Assembly (NCBI RefSeq): GCF_000760095.1 | Contig: NZ_JNAR01000005.1 | Coordinates: forward strand, 1-64,000 | DNA: 64,000 nt | Direction of reading: 5' to 3' | DNA from: Prochlorococcus marinus str. MIT 9401 | Lineage (GTDB): Bacteria > Cyanobacteriota > Cyanobacteriia > PCC-6307 > Cyanobiaceae | Part shown: in pieces, positions 19,628 to 29,137 of the stretch | Position numbering within the stretch: position 1 is the stretch's first letter | Layout of the letters: every line of letters begins with the position of its first letter | Made by a program: the position numbers and the translations under genes | Notes under the pieces: generated by a model | What the model saw: only the letters and a program-made list of their open reading frames with translations | What the model was told of the DNA's origin: nothing | The model's database searches: none

Positions 19628-22600
19628 ATGGGAGAGAGTAACAAAAGAATCGTTGTGCCATATCAAGATAGTTATTCCCCAAATGGAATAATTGGTGAGA
19701 AAGATGCATGTGGAGTTGGTTTCATAGCAAATATTGAAGGAGTAGAAAGCAACTGGATCCTAAAACAATCTCTAAAAGGGCTTAACTGCATGGAGCATAG
19801 AGGTGGTTGTGGGGGAGATAGTGACTCCGGAGATGGAGCGGGGATTTTATGTTCAATCCCTTGGAATTTCTTAGAACAAGAAGTGAATTTTGAAAATAAA
19901 GAAGATTATAATAAAGGATTAGGTATGATTTTCATGCCTAATAAAAAAGAGAAAATTGAAGAATGTAAATCTATATGTGACGAGGAAGCAAAAAATTTAG
20001 GAATAAACAAAACATCTTGGAGAACAGTACCTGTCAATAATGAAATCTTAGGTCCTTTGGCGAAAGCAAATTCTCCATTTATAAGTCAGTGGATTTTATT
20101 CATAGATAAAAAATACAACGATGATACAGAGAGGCTTTTATTTCAATTAAGGAAAAGAATTGAGAAAAAAATAAGAGAAATTTTTAAAAACCATGTTGGA
20201 GATTGTGAATTTTATTTTGCCTCACTAAGTTCAAAAACAGTTGTCTACAAAGGTATGGTTCGTTCTGAAATATTATCTGAGTTTTATCAAGACTTAAAAG
20301 AAGAGAGTTTTAAAGTCTCATTTTCGGTTTACCATAGAAGATTTAGTACTAATACACTTCCAAAATGGCCACTAGCTCAGCCTATGAGATTCTTAGGCCA
20401 TAACGGTGAAATTAATACTCTCTTAGGCAATATCAACTGGGCTAAAGCTTCAGAAACACATATAGATGATTTTTGGGGAGAGTTATCTAACGAAATTAAG
20501 CCAATCGTAGATATAAATAAAAGTGATTCATCAAATCTTGATGCAACTCTTGAAATTAATATTCGTTCAGGTCAGCCCATTACTGACTCATTGTTAAAGC
20601 TTGTTCCTGAAGCATTTAGAGATCAACCAGAACTTGAACAAAGAGAAGACATAAAATCATTTTATGAGTATTCTGCGAGCCTACAAGAAGCCTGGGATGG
20701 TCCTGCTCTACTTGTATTTGCAGATGGAAATTTTGTAGGAGCAACACTTGATAGAAATGGTCTAAGACCAGCAAGATATTCAATTACAAATGATGGTTTT
20801 GTAATAATGGGTTCTGAAACAGGAGTAGTAGATCTTGAAGAGGAAAGAGTAATTGAAAAAGGTAGATTAGGACCTGGACAAATGTTGGCGGTTGATTTTC
20901 ATCAAAATAGAATTCTCAGAAATTGGGAGGTAAAATCTGAAGCCGCTCAAAGGCATGATTACAAAACCCTCTTAAGTAATAGAATTATCAAAATCGATAA
21001 TAGTGAATGGTTAAGAGACTGCAAACTAAAAGATCTTGAGCTATTACAACAACAAACTGCGTATGGTTTTTCAGCAGAAGATAATGATCTAATTTTGGAT
21101 TCAATGGCTTCATTAGCTAAAGAGCCTACCTATTGCATGGGCGACGATATCCCATTAGCAGTGCTTTCTTCAAAGCCACATATTTTATATGACTATTTCA
21201 AGCAAAGATTTGCACAAGTTACAAATCCTCCTATTGATCCCTTAAGAGAAAAATTGGTAATGAGTCTAGAGATGCATCTTGGAGAAAGATGTACTCCATT
21301 TGAGATTAAAGATCCTAAACCTTTTGTTCATTTACAAAGTCCAATTCTCAATGAGGAAGAACTCATTTCCATTAAAAAATCAAAAATTAAATATCAAACA
21401 ATTTCAAGTTTGTTTGATATTGAGGAAGGTGTTCAAGGCTTAGAGAACCAACTAAAAACAATTTGTGAACAGAGTGAGCTATCTATTAAAGAAGGTTGCT
21501 CTTTAATTATTATTTCTGATAAGGGTATTAATCCTACAAAGACTTTTATTCCTCCTTTACTTGCTGTTGGAGCGATTCATCATTACCTTCTAAAAAAAGA
21601 AATCAGGCTAAAAGCTTCTCTAATTATTGAAACAGGTCAATGTTGGAGCACCCATCACCTGGCTTGCTTGATTGGTTATGGTGCAAGCGCGGTTTGCCCT
21701 TGGCTGACCTTCGAAGCAGGTAGACACTGGTTAAAACATCCAAAGACACAAAAACTCATTGATAGTAAAAAAATAAATCCATTATCAATAATTGATGTTC
21801 AAGAAAATATTAAAAAAGCTCTAGAAGACGGTTTAAGAAAAATTCTTTCGAAAATAGGTATCTCGCTTTTATCTAGTTACCATGGTGCACAAATTTTTGA
21901 AGCTGTGGGCCTTGGATCTGACTTAATAAAAATTGCTTTTGATGGTACAACTAGTCGTATCTCTGGCATAACATTAAAAGAATTAACTAATGAAACACTT
22001 TCAATACATACGAAAGCCTATCCAGAGATCGATTTAAAAAAATTAGAATTCTTAGGATTTGTACAATTTAGAAATAATGGAGAATATCATTCAAATAACC
22101 CAGAGATGTCCAAAGTTTTACATTCAGCGGTAAAACAAGGGCCAGGATACGATCATTTTGAAACCTACAAAAAACTTATTAGTAATAGACCAACAACATC
22201 TCTAAGAGATTTACTAACAATTGATTCACAAAGAAAAAGTATTCCATTAGAGGAAGTTGAGAGTGTTGAATCAATTTGCAAAAGGTTCTGTACTGGAGGA
22301 ATGAGTTTAGGCGCTTTATCCAGAGAAGCACATGAAGTTTTAGCAGTTGCAATGAATAGAATTGGTGGAAAAAGTAATAGTGGAGAAGGGGGAGAGGATC
22401 CAGCTCGTTTTAATGTTTTAAATGATATCGATGAAAATACTCAATCAGCAACTTTGCCATTCATTAAAGGTTTAGAGAATGGCGACACTGCATGCTCAGC
22501 TATTAAACAAATAGCTTCAGGAAGATTTGGAGTGACACCTGAATATCTAAGAAGTGGCAAACAATTAGAAATTAAAATGGCTCAAGGTGCAAAACCGGGA

Positions 22601-24199
22601 GAAGGGGGGCAATTGCCTGGTCCAAAAGTTGATTCTTACATCGCAAAACTAAGAAATAGTAAACCTGGAGTAGCTTTAATATCTCCTCCGCCGCATCATG
22701 ATATTTATTCAATTGAAGATTTAGCTCAACTTATCCATGACTTACACCAAGTTCATCCAAAAGCGAAAGTAAGCGTTAAGCTTGTTTCTGAAATTGGCAT
22801 AGGCACTATTGCTGCTGGTGTAAGCAAAGCTAATGCAGATGTTATTCAAATTTCAGGCCATGACGGAGGTACAGGTGCTTCACCCCTGAGTTCTATTAAA
22901 CATGCAGGTTTACCATGGGAACTAGGTGTAGCTGAAGTTCATAAATCTCTCTTAGAGAATAACTTACGTGAAAGAGTAATTTTGAGAACTGATGGTGGTC
23001 TTAAAACAGGCTGGGATGTAGTTATTGCAGCTTTACTAGGTGCTGAAGAATACGGTTTTGGTTCTGTAGCAATGATTGCTGAAGGATGCATAATGGCTCG
23101 AGTTTGTCATACAAACAAGTGTCCTGTTGGAGTTGCCACTCAAAAAGAAGAATTAAGAAAAAGATTTAAAGGTATTCCAGAAAATGTTGTTAATTTTTTC
23201 TTGTTTATTGCTGAAGAAGTAAGACAGATAATGAGTAGTATCGGCGTTTCTAATATGGAAGAACTAATTGGTAATCAAGAATTTCTTTTTGCAAGAAATA
23301 TCGATCTTCCAAAAACTTCTAATATTGATCTTTCTTCTTTAGTAAATAAACATTCAACCATTGATAGATCATGGTTAAAACATTCAAAGACTGCCCATAG
23401 TAATGGTTATGTATTAGAAGACGAGTTTTTATCTGATACTGAATTTATAAATTCAATTACAAATCACGAAATATTAACCAAAGAAATTGAGATAAAAAAT
23501 ACAGATAGAAGTGTTTGTGCGAAAATATCAGGCGAAATCGCAGAACTTCATGGCAACACAGGCTTCAATGGCGAACTCAACTTAAATTTCAAAGGATATG
23601 CAGGACAAAGCTTTGGTGCCTTTTTATTGAAGGGAATGAATGTTCAATTAATCGGAGAAGCAAATGATTATGTTTGTAAAGGAATGAATGGAGGAACTCT
23701 AACGATAATTCCACCAAAAATAGATAAAACTTCCTCCGAACAAGTTATTTTAGGAAACACCTGCCTTTATGGAGCAACAGGCGGGAAATTATTTGCATTA
23801 GGAAAATCGGGCGAAAGATTTGCAGTAAGAAATAGTGGTGCTATTGCGGTAACAGAAGGAGCAGGTGATCATTGTTGTGAATACATGACTGGTGGGAAAG
23901 TAGTTATTCTAGGTTCCACAGGAAGGAATATTGGTGCGGGCATGACTGGTGGAATAGCTTTTATAATTGATGAGGGTAATGATCTGAGTAATAAAGTTAA
24001 TAAAGAAATTGTTAGCATTCATAAAATAACTACATCAAAGCAAGAAGATATCTTATTGGAAATTATTAGAGAATATTTAGCAAAAACAAATAGTTTAAAA
24101 GCGGCCAAAATAATCCAAAATTGGTCTTATTACAAGAGTACTTTCAAATTAATAGTTCCCCCAAGCGAAGAAGAAATGCTTGGCCTAAAGAAAATGTAA
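19628..24199 (+). CDS. gltB: Ferredoxin-dependent glutamate synthase
   Basis: 1523-residue large Fd-GOGAT (also called glsF) that makes two glutamates from 2-oxoglutarate and glutamine using photosynthetic ferredoxin; the main ammonium-assimilation step with glutamine synthetase. The class II amidotransferase nucleophile is C28 (KDACGVGF), so a 27-residue propeptide is removed. The central domain and FMN-binding synthase domain (GGKSNSGEGGEDP, QISGHDGGTGASP) follow, then a 3Fe-4S motif C1154-x5-C1160-x4-C1165 and the C-terminal beta-helix. No gltD-type small subunit is adjacent, consistent with ferredoxin use. Confidence 0.96.
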   Translation: MGESNKRIVVPYQDSYSPNGIIGEKDACGVGFIANIEGVESNWILKQSLKGLNCMEHRGGCGGDSDSGDGAGILCSIPWNFLEQEVNFENKEDYNKGLGMIFMPNKKEKIEECKSICDEEAKNLGINKTSWRTVPVNNEILGPLAKANSPFISQWILFIDKKYNDDTERLLFQLRKRIEKKIREIFKNHVGDCEFYFASLSSKTVVYKGMVRSEILSEFYQDLKEESFKVSFSVYHRRFSTNTLPKWPLAQPMRFLGHNGEINTLLGNINWAKASETHIDDFWGELSNEIKPIVDINKSDSSNLDATLEINIRSGQPITDSLLKLVPEAFRDQPELEQREDIKSFYEYSASLQEAWDGPALLVFADGNFVGATLDRNGLRPARYSITNDGFVIMGSETGVVDLEEERVIEKGRLGPGQMLAVDFHQNRILRNWEVKSEAAQRHDYKTLLSNRIIKIDNSEWLRDCKLKDLELLQQQTAYGFSAEDNDLILDSMASLAKEPTYCMGDDIPLAVLSSKPHILYDYFKQRFAQVTNPPIDPLREKLVMSLEMHLGERCTPFEIKDPKPFVHLQSPILNEEELISIKKSKIKYQTISSLFDIEEGVQGLENQLKTICEQSELSIKEGCSLIIISDKGINPTKTFIPPLLAVGAIHHYLLKKEIRLKASLIIETGQCWSTHHLACLIGYGASAVCPWLTFEAGRHWLKHPKTQKLIDSKKINPLSIIDVQENIKKALEDGLRKILSKIGISLLSSYHGAQIFEAVGLGSDLIKIAFDGTTSRISGITLKELTNETLSIHTKAYPEIDLKKLEFLGFVQFRNNGEYHSNNPEMSKVLHSAVKQGPGYDHFETYKKLISNRPTTSLRDLLTIDSQRKSIPLEEVESVESICKRFCTGGMSLGALSREAHEVLAVAMNRIGGKSNSGEGGEDPARFNVLNDIDENTQSATLPFIKGLENGDTACSAIKQIASGRFGVTPEYLRSGKQLEIKMAQGAKPGEGGQLPGPKVDSYIAKLRNSKPGVALISPPPHHDIYSIEDLAQLIHDLHQVHPKAKVSVKLVSEIGIGTIAAGVSKANADVIQISGHDGGTGASPLSSIKHAGLPWELGVAEVHKSLLENNLRERVILRTDGGLKTGWDVVIAALLGAEEYGFGSVAMIAEGCIMARVCHTNKCPVGVATQKEELRKRFKGIPENVVNFFLFIAEEVRQIMSSIGVSNMEELIGNQEFLFARNIDLPKTSNIDLSSLVNKHSTIDRSWLKHSKTAHSNGYVLEDEFLSDTEFINSITNHEILTKEIEIKNTDRSVCAKISGEIAELHGNTGFNGELNLNFKGYAGQSFGAFLLKGMNVQLIGEANDYVCKGMNGGTLTIIPPKIDKTSSEQVILGNTCLYGATGGKLFALGKSGERFAVRNSGAIAVTEGAGDHCCEYMTGGKVVILGSTGRNIGAGMTGGIAFIIDEGNDLSNKVNKEIVSIHKITTSKQEDILLEIIREYLAKTNSLKAAKIIQNWSYYKSTFKLIVPPSEEEMLGLKKM

Positions 24200-24493
24200 A
24201 TGCCTTTTTTTGTAAAAACTGAAATTATAAAAAAAGAATACTTAATTAATCATGATTTTAAAAAAAAAATAATTAAAGAACATATTGATTGGATAAAAAA
24301 ATTAAAAAAAGAGGGAATTAAAATTAAAAGTGGCTTTTTAGTAGATCAGTTAAAGAGGCCAGGTGATGGCGGATTACTCATACTTGAGATTAATAATTAT
24401 AAAAATGCACTAGAGATCATTAAGAATGATCCAATGATTAAAAATAATCTTGTTGAATGGAAATTAAATGAGTGGGTAGATTCAAATAGATAA
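24200..24493 (+). CDS. YciI-like small protein
   Basis: 97-residue protein that resembles the YciI/YCII fold (ferredoxin-like alpha-beta barrel dimers): HIDWIKKLKKEGI, SGFLVD and GDGGLLILE with ALEIIKNDPM fit the pattern. Its start codon directly abuts the gltB stop, so it is cotranscribed and translationally coupled. Function is unknown; a link to glutamate synthase is only positional. Confidence 0.65.
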   Translation: MPFFVKTEIIKKEYLINHDFKKKIIKEHIDWIKKLKKEGIKIKSGFLVDQLKRPGDGGLLILEINNYKNALEIIKNDPMIKNNLVEWKLNEWVDSNR

Positions 24494-24499
24494 AAATGA

Positions 24500-25393
24500 C
24501 TATCTCGGATACTTTTTCATAAGTTTTTGAATTTCTTCAGCATGGTAACTGCTACGAGTTAAAGGAGAACTAACTACTTGCATAAAGTCCAAATCTTTTT
24601 CCCCGAAAACTTTATAATAATTAAATTTTGAGGGACTCACAAATCTTTGAACAGGTAAATGATTAGGGCCAGGAGATAAGTATTGGCCAATAGTAACAAT
24701 ATCAACGAAATTACTTTTTAAATCCTTAAGAAGACTTAAGACCTCCTCCTCTTTTTCCCCTAAACCAAGCATAAAGCCTGACTTTGTATAAACTTTGGGA
24801 GAATATTCTCTGGTCCTTTTAAGCAACTCAAGAGTTCTCTCATATTTCCCCTGAGGTCTTACTCTTTTGTATAGGGAAGACACAGTCTCAATATTATGAT
24901 TTAAAACGTTTGGATTTGAATCAAGAACTTTTTCAAGCGCTTTCCAGTTGCCACAAAGATCAGGTATTAAAAGCTCAATAGTAGTTTCAGGAGATTTTTC
25001 TCTTACTTGATAAACACATTCAAAAAATTGAGATGCGCCACCATCCTCAAGATCGTCTCTATTAACCGATGTGATTACAACATGTTTAAGTTGCATTCTA
25101 TAAACCGCTTCTGCTAAACGATATGGTTCTGTTGGATCTAATTCTCTTTGAGATCTATCAAAATCAATATCGCAATATGGACATGCCCTTGTACAGCCAG
25201 GACCCATTATGAGGAAAGTGGCAGTTCCACTTGCAAAACATTCACCAATATTTGGACAACTTGCCTCTTGACATACAGTATTGAGATTTAAATCATTTAG
25301 CAAATTTGCAGTATTCCCAATTCTCTCAACTTGTGGAGCTTTTACTCTCAACCAATCAGGTTTTGAAATTAAACTATAGGAATTATTATTCAA
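24500..25393 (-). CDS. lipA: Lipoyl synthase
   Basis: 297-residue radical SAM enzyme that inserts two sulfurs into octanoyl groups on lipoyl-dependent proteins. Both 4Fe-4S clusters are visible: the auxiliary C41-x4-C46-x5-C52 ([12 protein letters not shown]) and the SAM cluster C67-x3-C71-x2-C74 (CTRACPYC). The C-terminal RSSYHAEE supplies the Ser ligand of the auxiliary cluster. Complete and canonical. Convergent with the YciI-like gene. Confidence 0.97.
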   Translation of the reverse strand: MNNNSYSLISKPDWLRVKAPQVERIGNTANLLNDLNLNTVCQEASCPNIGECFASGTATFLIMGPGCTRACPYCDIDFDRSQRELDPTEPYRLAEAVYRMQLKHVVITSVNRDDLEDGGASQFFECVYQVREKSPETTIELLIPDLCGNWKALEKVLDSNPNVLNHNIETVSSLYKRVRPQGKYERTLELLKRTREYSPKVYTKSGFMLGLGEKEEEVLSLLKDLKSNFVDIVTIGQYLSPGPNHLPVQRFVSPSKFNYYKVFGEKDLDFMQVVSSPLTRSSYHAEEIQKLMKKYPR

Positions 25394-25738
25394 ATTAATT
25401 TTTTTAACCTGTATTCCTATTTTACTAGAAACATTTTGAATTAACTATTAATAAATAATTTCAAAAATGAAGACTAATTAATATAAGTCAATAAATAAAT
25501 GAATTTAATTAATCCATCGACAATTTAAAAGATCCTTATTCAAATTAATATTTAAACTATGTTTTTTGTTTCATCAACAAAAACTAGAACAGAATTTAGA
25601 ACATTTTTTTAGTACAGTAATCAGTACATTTTATTTTAGCAATAGACTATTTTTTCATAACTATGTATTGAATTTTTTGTCCTAAGAAGTGTTTTTTCCT
25701 AATTTATTGATACAGTAAAAAATATATGTAATAAAACA
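25394..25738. other. 345-bp spacer between lipA and the recombinase-like gene
   Basis: No gene was seen in either strand. It is very AT-rich and holds the four-fold AGWACA repeat (25586-25628) and an 8-bp direct repeat TACAGTAA (25613-25620 and 25711-25718). TTGATA at 25707-25712 may be a -35 for the plus-strand gene, but no clear -10 pairs with it. It must contain both divergent promoters. Confidence 0.5.
25586..25628. repeat. Four phased AGWACA direct repeats
   Basis: AGAACA at 25586 and 25598, AGTACA at 25611 and 25623: four six-base units spaced 12, 13 and 12 bp, about one helical turn each, all in the same orientation. This arrangement is typical of tandem protein-binding sites. The sequence matches neither the cyanobacterial LexA box nor an obvious Pho/HLR1 box. 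Confidence 0.6.
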
Positions 25739-26362
25739 TTGACTTTTAAATTTAAAAGAAAACGCGTTTTACTATCTGAAAAAAATAAAAGCTCTAAAGC
25801 AATAGGTTATGCTAGAGCTACTTATAATGAATTTAAAAATTTAGAAGAGCAAATAAAACATTTAAAGAGAGAAGGTTGCAGTTTAGTTTTCTCTGAATTT
25901 ATAAGTTTAGATGCAGAAGTCAAACCCCAACTCAATAAAGCTATAAATTCCTTAACTAAAGGTGATCAATTAATAATAACTGAGCTTGATCGAGCATTTA
26001 AAGATAAAAAAGAATGTTTGATGACAATAAATAAACTTATTAGTAAGGATATTAAATTGCGAACTTTGACTGGTTTTTTTGCGGCTAATGAATCTCCTAA
26101 AGAGAATTCTTCAATTTTTAAAATTTTATATGAATTAAATAATCTAGAAGACAAAAGTTTAGGTGAAAGAAAAAGAGAACAACTTTTGCGCAGAAAATTA
26201 TCTGGAAATAATCTGGGAGGAAGGCCTAAAATAAGTCCTTTGAAAGAATCTTTAGTAATCAGATTGCGTAATGAGGGGTATTCATATAGATCAATCAGAT
26301 CACAAACAGGAATTGCATTGTCAACAATAAGAAGAGTGATTTTGGAGGGAGAATTAACGTAA
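25739..26362 (+). CDS. Serine-recombinase-like protein with altered active site
   Basis: 207 residues. Residues 21-~150 match the resolvase/invertase N-terminal fold (IGYAR, NLEEQI, QLIITELDR), and the C-terminus carries a GGRPK...YSYRSIRSQTGIALSTIRRV helix-turn-helix. In active enzymes the motif is YxRVS with nucleophilic Ser; here it is Y24-A-R26-A-T28, placing Thr at the Ser position. The second Arg of LDRLxR is Lys (R85...K88). It is therefore probably not a normal recombinase and may be a DNA-binding regulator. The start is TTG; no better ATG is available. It is followed one base later by a 70-residue gene. Confidence 0.8.
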   Translation: MTFKFKRKRVLLSEKNKSSKAIGYARATYNEFKNLEEQIKHLKREGCSLVFSEFISLDAEVKPQLNKAINSLTKGDQLIITELDRAFKDKKECLMTINKLISKDIKLRTLTGFFAANESPKENSSIFKILYELNNLEDKSLGERKREQLLRRKLSGNNLGGRPKISPLKESLVIRLRNEGYSYRSIRSQTGIALSTIRRVILEGELT

Positions 26363-26363
26363 A

Positions 26364-26576
26364 ATGAGGAAGACAGAAATTGAGAATTTAATTAAAGAAA
26401 ATATTAAAGATACTGCATTGCGTATTTTTGAATTAGATAATGATGATAGAAAAAGTTTGTTAGCAGAATATAGAGAATGGATTATGAATGATTTAGATTG
26501 TGTAGAAGTAATGATGCTTCCTTATGAAGCCTATACAGACAAATTAGACTCTAAATTCATAGACGATACACTTTAG
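26364..26576 (+). CDS. Hypothetical 70-residue acidic protein
   Basis: Not recognised. Predicted mostly helical, acidic (many Asp/Glu, ending DSKFIDDTL), with no signal peptide or membrane segment. The ATG lies one base after the stop of the recombinase-like gene, so it is almost surely in the same operon and may be its partner. It overlaps the convergent beta-lactamase-fold gene by 4 nt. Confidence 0.6.
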   Translation: MRKTEIENLIKENIKDTALRIFELDNDDRKSLLAEYREWIMNDLDCVEVMMLPYEAYTDKLDSKFIDDTL

Positions 26577-27481
26577 TCGTCAATAATATATGTTTTATTA
26601 AATTCATATACTTCCTTTGCTACTAATGGTAAGAAGGAAGTATTTTTGGAATATACTTCCCCATTACAAAAAACGACTAATAAAGTTTGCAAAGATTGAC
26701 TATTAACCCACCAAGCAGAATCATGTCTAACTTCGGACATTAAGCCTGCTTTACTCCAAAGATTAATGCTTTCAGGTAATCCTGCACCCAAAAAACCATC
26801 TATTTGATTAAGAGAATCGTTTTTAAGAACAAATTTATTTAAATTTCTTTTTAAAAATCCTCGCAGATTTAAATCATTTTCTTGATAATCAATATGAATC
26901 ATAATTTCCTCCAATACCCTTGCAGCTGAATCAGAATTCATTGAGTTTCTATTTGTATTATCATGTCCATAAAATTCTTTCTCACGACCAAATGGTCCAT
27001 CATCCCAGGTCTTCTGACAGCAATTAATACCAACCAATTCTTCCCAATTTAAATCATGTATCCAATCATTTATGATACTTCTTTGGTATTTCCAATTTTC
27101 CCATAGTTCGCCGTCAATACAAGGTCCACTTGTTGTTCCAGTAAGTAAATCAATTAAAAAGCTTGTTGCATTATTACTTGAGAAAGACAACATTTTCCTT
27201 ACAGCATCAATAATTTCATCTGATAATAATAAACTTCCTTTTTTAATCCAATAAAATACAGCAAGGCCATAAACCAACTTGACTATGCTGGCAGGATAAA
27301 CCATTTTTTTATTATTAATACCAGTTCCAAAACCTTTAAACACACTTTTATTTTGACTTTTATAATTAATCCAAGTTATCGAAATATCTTCTCTTAAAAA
27401 ATCTTTATTATAAGAGCATGCTCTCCCTAAAATATCATTTAAGGCTAGACTCATCTCTTTACTTGAATAGTAAAAGGTCAT
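26573..27481 (-). CDS. Class A beta-lactamase-fold serine hydrolase
   Basis: 302 residues of the penicillin-binding/class A beta-lactamase fold. Seen: S65-x-x-K68 in YPASIVKLV, an SxN-like motif SSNNAT (about 101-106), and a KAG triad in LWSKAGLMSE at the usual KTG position. There is no clear signal peptide and no Glu166-type omega-loop motif was identified, so antibiotic resistance is not implied; peptidase, esterase or peptidoglycan-related roles are possible. Its start codon is 3 nt from that of the divergent NlpC/P60 gene. Confidence 0.75.
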   Translation of the reverse strand: MTFYYSSKEMSLALNDILGRACSYNKDFLREDISITWINYKSQNKSVFKGFGTGINNKKMVYPASIVKLVYGLAVFYWIKKGSLLLSDEIIDAVRKMLSFSSNNATSFLIDLLTGTTSGPCIDGELWENWKYQRSIINDWIHDLNWEELVGINCCQKTWDDGPFGREKEFYGHDNTNRNSMNSDSAARVLEEIMIHIDYQENDLNLRGFLKRNLNKFVLKNDSLNQIDGFLGAGLPESINLWSKAGLMSEVRHDSAWWVNSQSLQTLLVVFCNGEVYSKNTSFLPLVAKEVYEFNKTYIIDD

Positions 27482-27484
27482 CGT

Positions 27485-28243
27485 ATGGAAGTTTATAAAA
27501 ATCCTATCTCACTATTTAAACAAACTAATTTTTCAAAAACTATTTGGTGGAAATTAAAAGTCAATATTTCTGGATATCAAAATGAAACAGAAGATAAATT
27601 AGTTACTGAAATATTAGAAAATAGAATTTTTAGACTACTTTATCCAAAAATTTTTCAACATAAAAATAAAATTTCAAGAATTCTTATTCAGCTATACGAA
27701 GATGGCTATGTCTGTTGGATAAATTTAGATGGATTAGTAATTGACAAATGCGAATTAAGCAAAAATGAGCATTTATCCAATACACACATCTTTATTAAGG
27801 ATAAAGTTCCTTCAATTTTACAATGGATCAAGGATCAATCTGAGTTAAATAATGAATACCTTTGGGGAGGAACATTAGGACCCAATTTTGATTGTTCTGG
27901 ATTAATTCAGACTGCTTTTTACAAGCATCATATTTATATACCTCGAGATTCTTTTCAAATTAAAAGTTTTTGCAAACACCTTTTTTATTTCAAGGAAATT
28001 AACAAAAATCTTGAACCAGGAGACCTCTTGTTCTTTGGAAACGAAGGACAATGTGATCATATTGGAATCTATAAAGGCGATGGATTATATTATCATAGCT
28101 CTGGTAAAGAGTTTGGTAGAAATGGAATAGGATTAGATACTTTAAAAGAGACAAATAACTCAATTTCATTGCATTATCAATCTAAGCTTATTTCAGCAGG
28201 TAGAGTTATTAGAGGATACAGGTGGGATAGAACTATTAGATAG
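27485..28243 (+). CDS. NlpC/P60 family cysteine peptidase
   Basis: 252 residues: an N-terminal SH3-like region (about 30-85, LATQ-type pattern LVTEILENRIFRLL and EDGYVCWI) followed by an NlpC/P60 domain. The catalytic triad is C137 (FDCSGL), H192 (CDHIGIY) and probably H204 (YYHSSG); RDSFQ and LEPGDLLFF are typical. The family cleaves gamma-D-Glu-DAP bonds in wall peptides. No signal peptide is obvious, which suits cytoplasmic recycling of wall peptides, as proposed for cyanobacterial homologues. Confidence 0.88.
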   Translation: MEVYKNPISLFKQTNFSKTIWWKLKVNISGYQNETEDKLVTEILENRIFRLLYPKIFQHKNKISRILIQLYEDGYVCWINLDGLVIDKCELSKNEHLSNTHIFIKDKVPSILQWIKDQSELNNEYLWGGTLGPNFDCSGLIQTAFYKHHIYIPRDSFQIKSFCKHLFYFKEINKNLEPGDLLFFGNEGQCDHIGIYKGDGLYYHSSGKEFGRNGIGLDTLKETNNSISLHYQSKLISAGRVIRGYRWDRTIR

Positions 28244-28298
28244 AAGTCTTTTTATTAAATTAATATATTGAAAATTGATTACTTATTTAGATTTCAGG

Positions 28299-28901
28299 TT
28301 AGCCAGTAGTCCAAATATTTTGAATTAATTGCATAATGCTGTTCAAATGAAGTGTGCCTACAAGAAGCCATGCAAAAACAGCTCCTCCACAGCCACCAAG
28401 CCAAAATCCACTCGTAAAATCAGCCCACCCTGATCTAGTAAATAAATCTGCAGGAGGGTTATTAACAGTAGCATCAGGAGGTTGCACATTAGGGGCTTTA
28501 CCAGGGGCGTTGTAGAGAACTAAAAGTGCCGTCAAAATATGAACAGCCCCGATAGCAGCAAGTAATCCTGCTGTTAATGCAAATTCAGAATTTCTTAAAG
28601 GGCCAGTCATCGTAAATGGACCATATAAGAGATAACCAAAAGCTGCTCCAGTTTCAAGACCTCTAAAGTTTGGAGAAATTCCTTCTCTATAAAAAGGTAA
28701 ATTGTTTATAAAGGCTTTAGTAAAATAACCACTATTAACTGGGGTAGCTAAATTTCCAACAAACGGATCAGAGACTGTTTTAACTGCCCATTGTTCTGCG
28801 ACGCCAATATCTGTGGGCTGGACACTTTGATCTATATATTTTTCAGGAAATTTAGGCTTGGCTCCTAATAACTCTTTACTTGGTGTTTGTGAATCGCTCA
28901 T
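28299..28901 (-). CDS. psaL: Photosystem I subunit XI
   Basis: 200-residue thylakoid protein at the centre of photosystem I trimers. [26 protein letters not shown] is the conserved chlorophyll-binding stretch; three hydrophobic helices follow, with [26 protein letters not shown]. Normal length for marine picocyanobacteria. It lies 30 bp downstream of psaI, forming a psaI-psaL operon. Confidence 0.97.
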   Translation of the reverse strand: MSDSQTPSKELLGAKPKFPEKYIDQSVQPTDIGVAEQWAVKTVSDPFVGNLATPVNSGYFTKAFINNLPFYREGISPNFRGLETGAAFGYLLYGPFTMTGPLRNSEFALTAGLLAAIGAVHILTALLVLYNAPGKAPNVQPPDATVNNPPADLFTRSGWADFTSGFWLGGCGGAVFAWLLVGTLHLNSIMQLIQNIWTTG

Positions 28902-28931
28902 TTTAAAAAAAGATAATGTGATAATTGATTT

Positions 28932-29045
28932 TTATTCAGTAGCTGTTATAAATCTGCCTATTAAAACAATAAAAACAGCAGGTGCTAATAAGCCAATCAT
29001 TGGCACAAAGACCGAGGGAAGAAGATTTGAAAATTCAGATGACAT
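28932..29045 (-). CDS. psaI: Photosystem I subunit VIII
   Basis: 37-residue single-helix protein. The minus-strand frame reads MSSEFSNLLPSVFVPMIGLL and ends GRFITATE, with one transmembrane helix (about 12-31). It matches the PsaI pattern and sits directly before psaL, its structural partner at the trimer interface. An AAGGAATT stretch precedes the start as a plausible ribosome-binding site. Confidence 0.95.
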   Translation of the reverse strand: MSSEFSNLLPSVFVPMIGLLAPAVFIVLIGRFITATE

Positions 29046-29137
29046 AATTCCTTTAACATCTTTAATTACTTTAGTATTTATATTAGAAATAATGTTAAAT
29101 TTATTACTGGATGATATAAAAATTATTAACTTTTTAC

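Noticed and set aside
25611-25628. LexA box AGTACAGTAATCAGTACA
   Set aside because: The units are direct repeats with the wrong spacing; the consensus needs GTAC-N3-DGTWC.
25739-26362. Evidence of a transposon (IS607-type or Tn3)
   Set aside because: No transposase, terminal inverted repeats or target duplication were seen, and the active-site residues are altered.
26573-27481. Antibiotic-resistance beta-lactamase
   Set aside because: Only the general fold motifs are present; no signal peptide and no clear omega-loop Glu, so resistance cannot be claimed.
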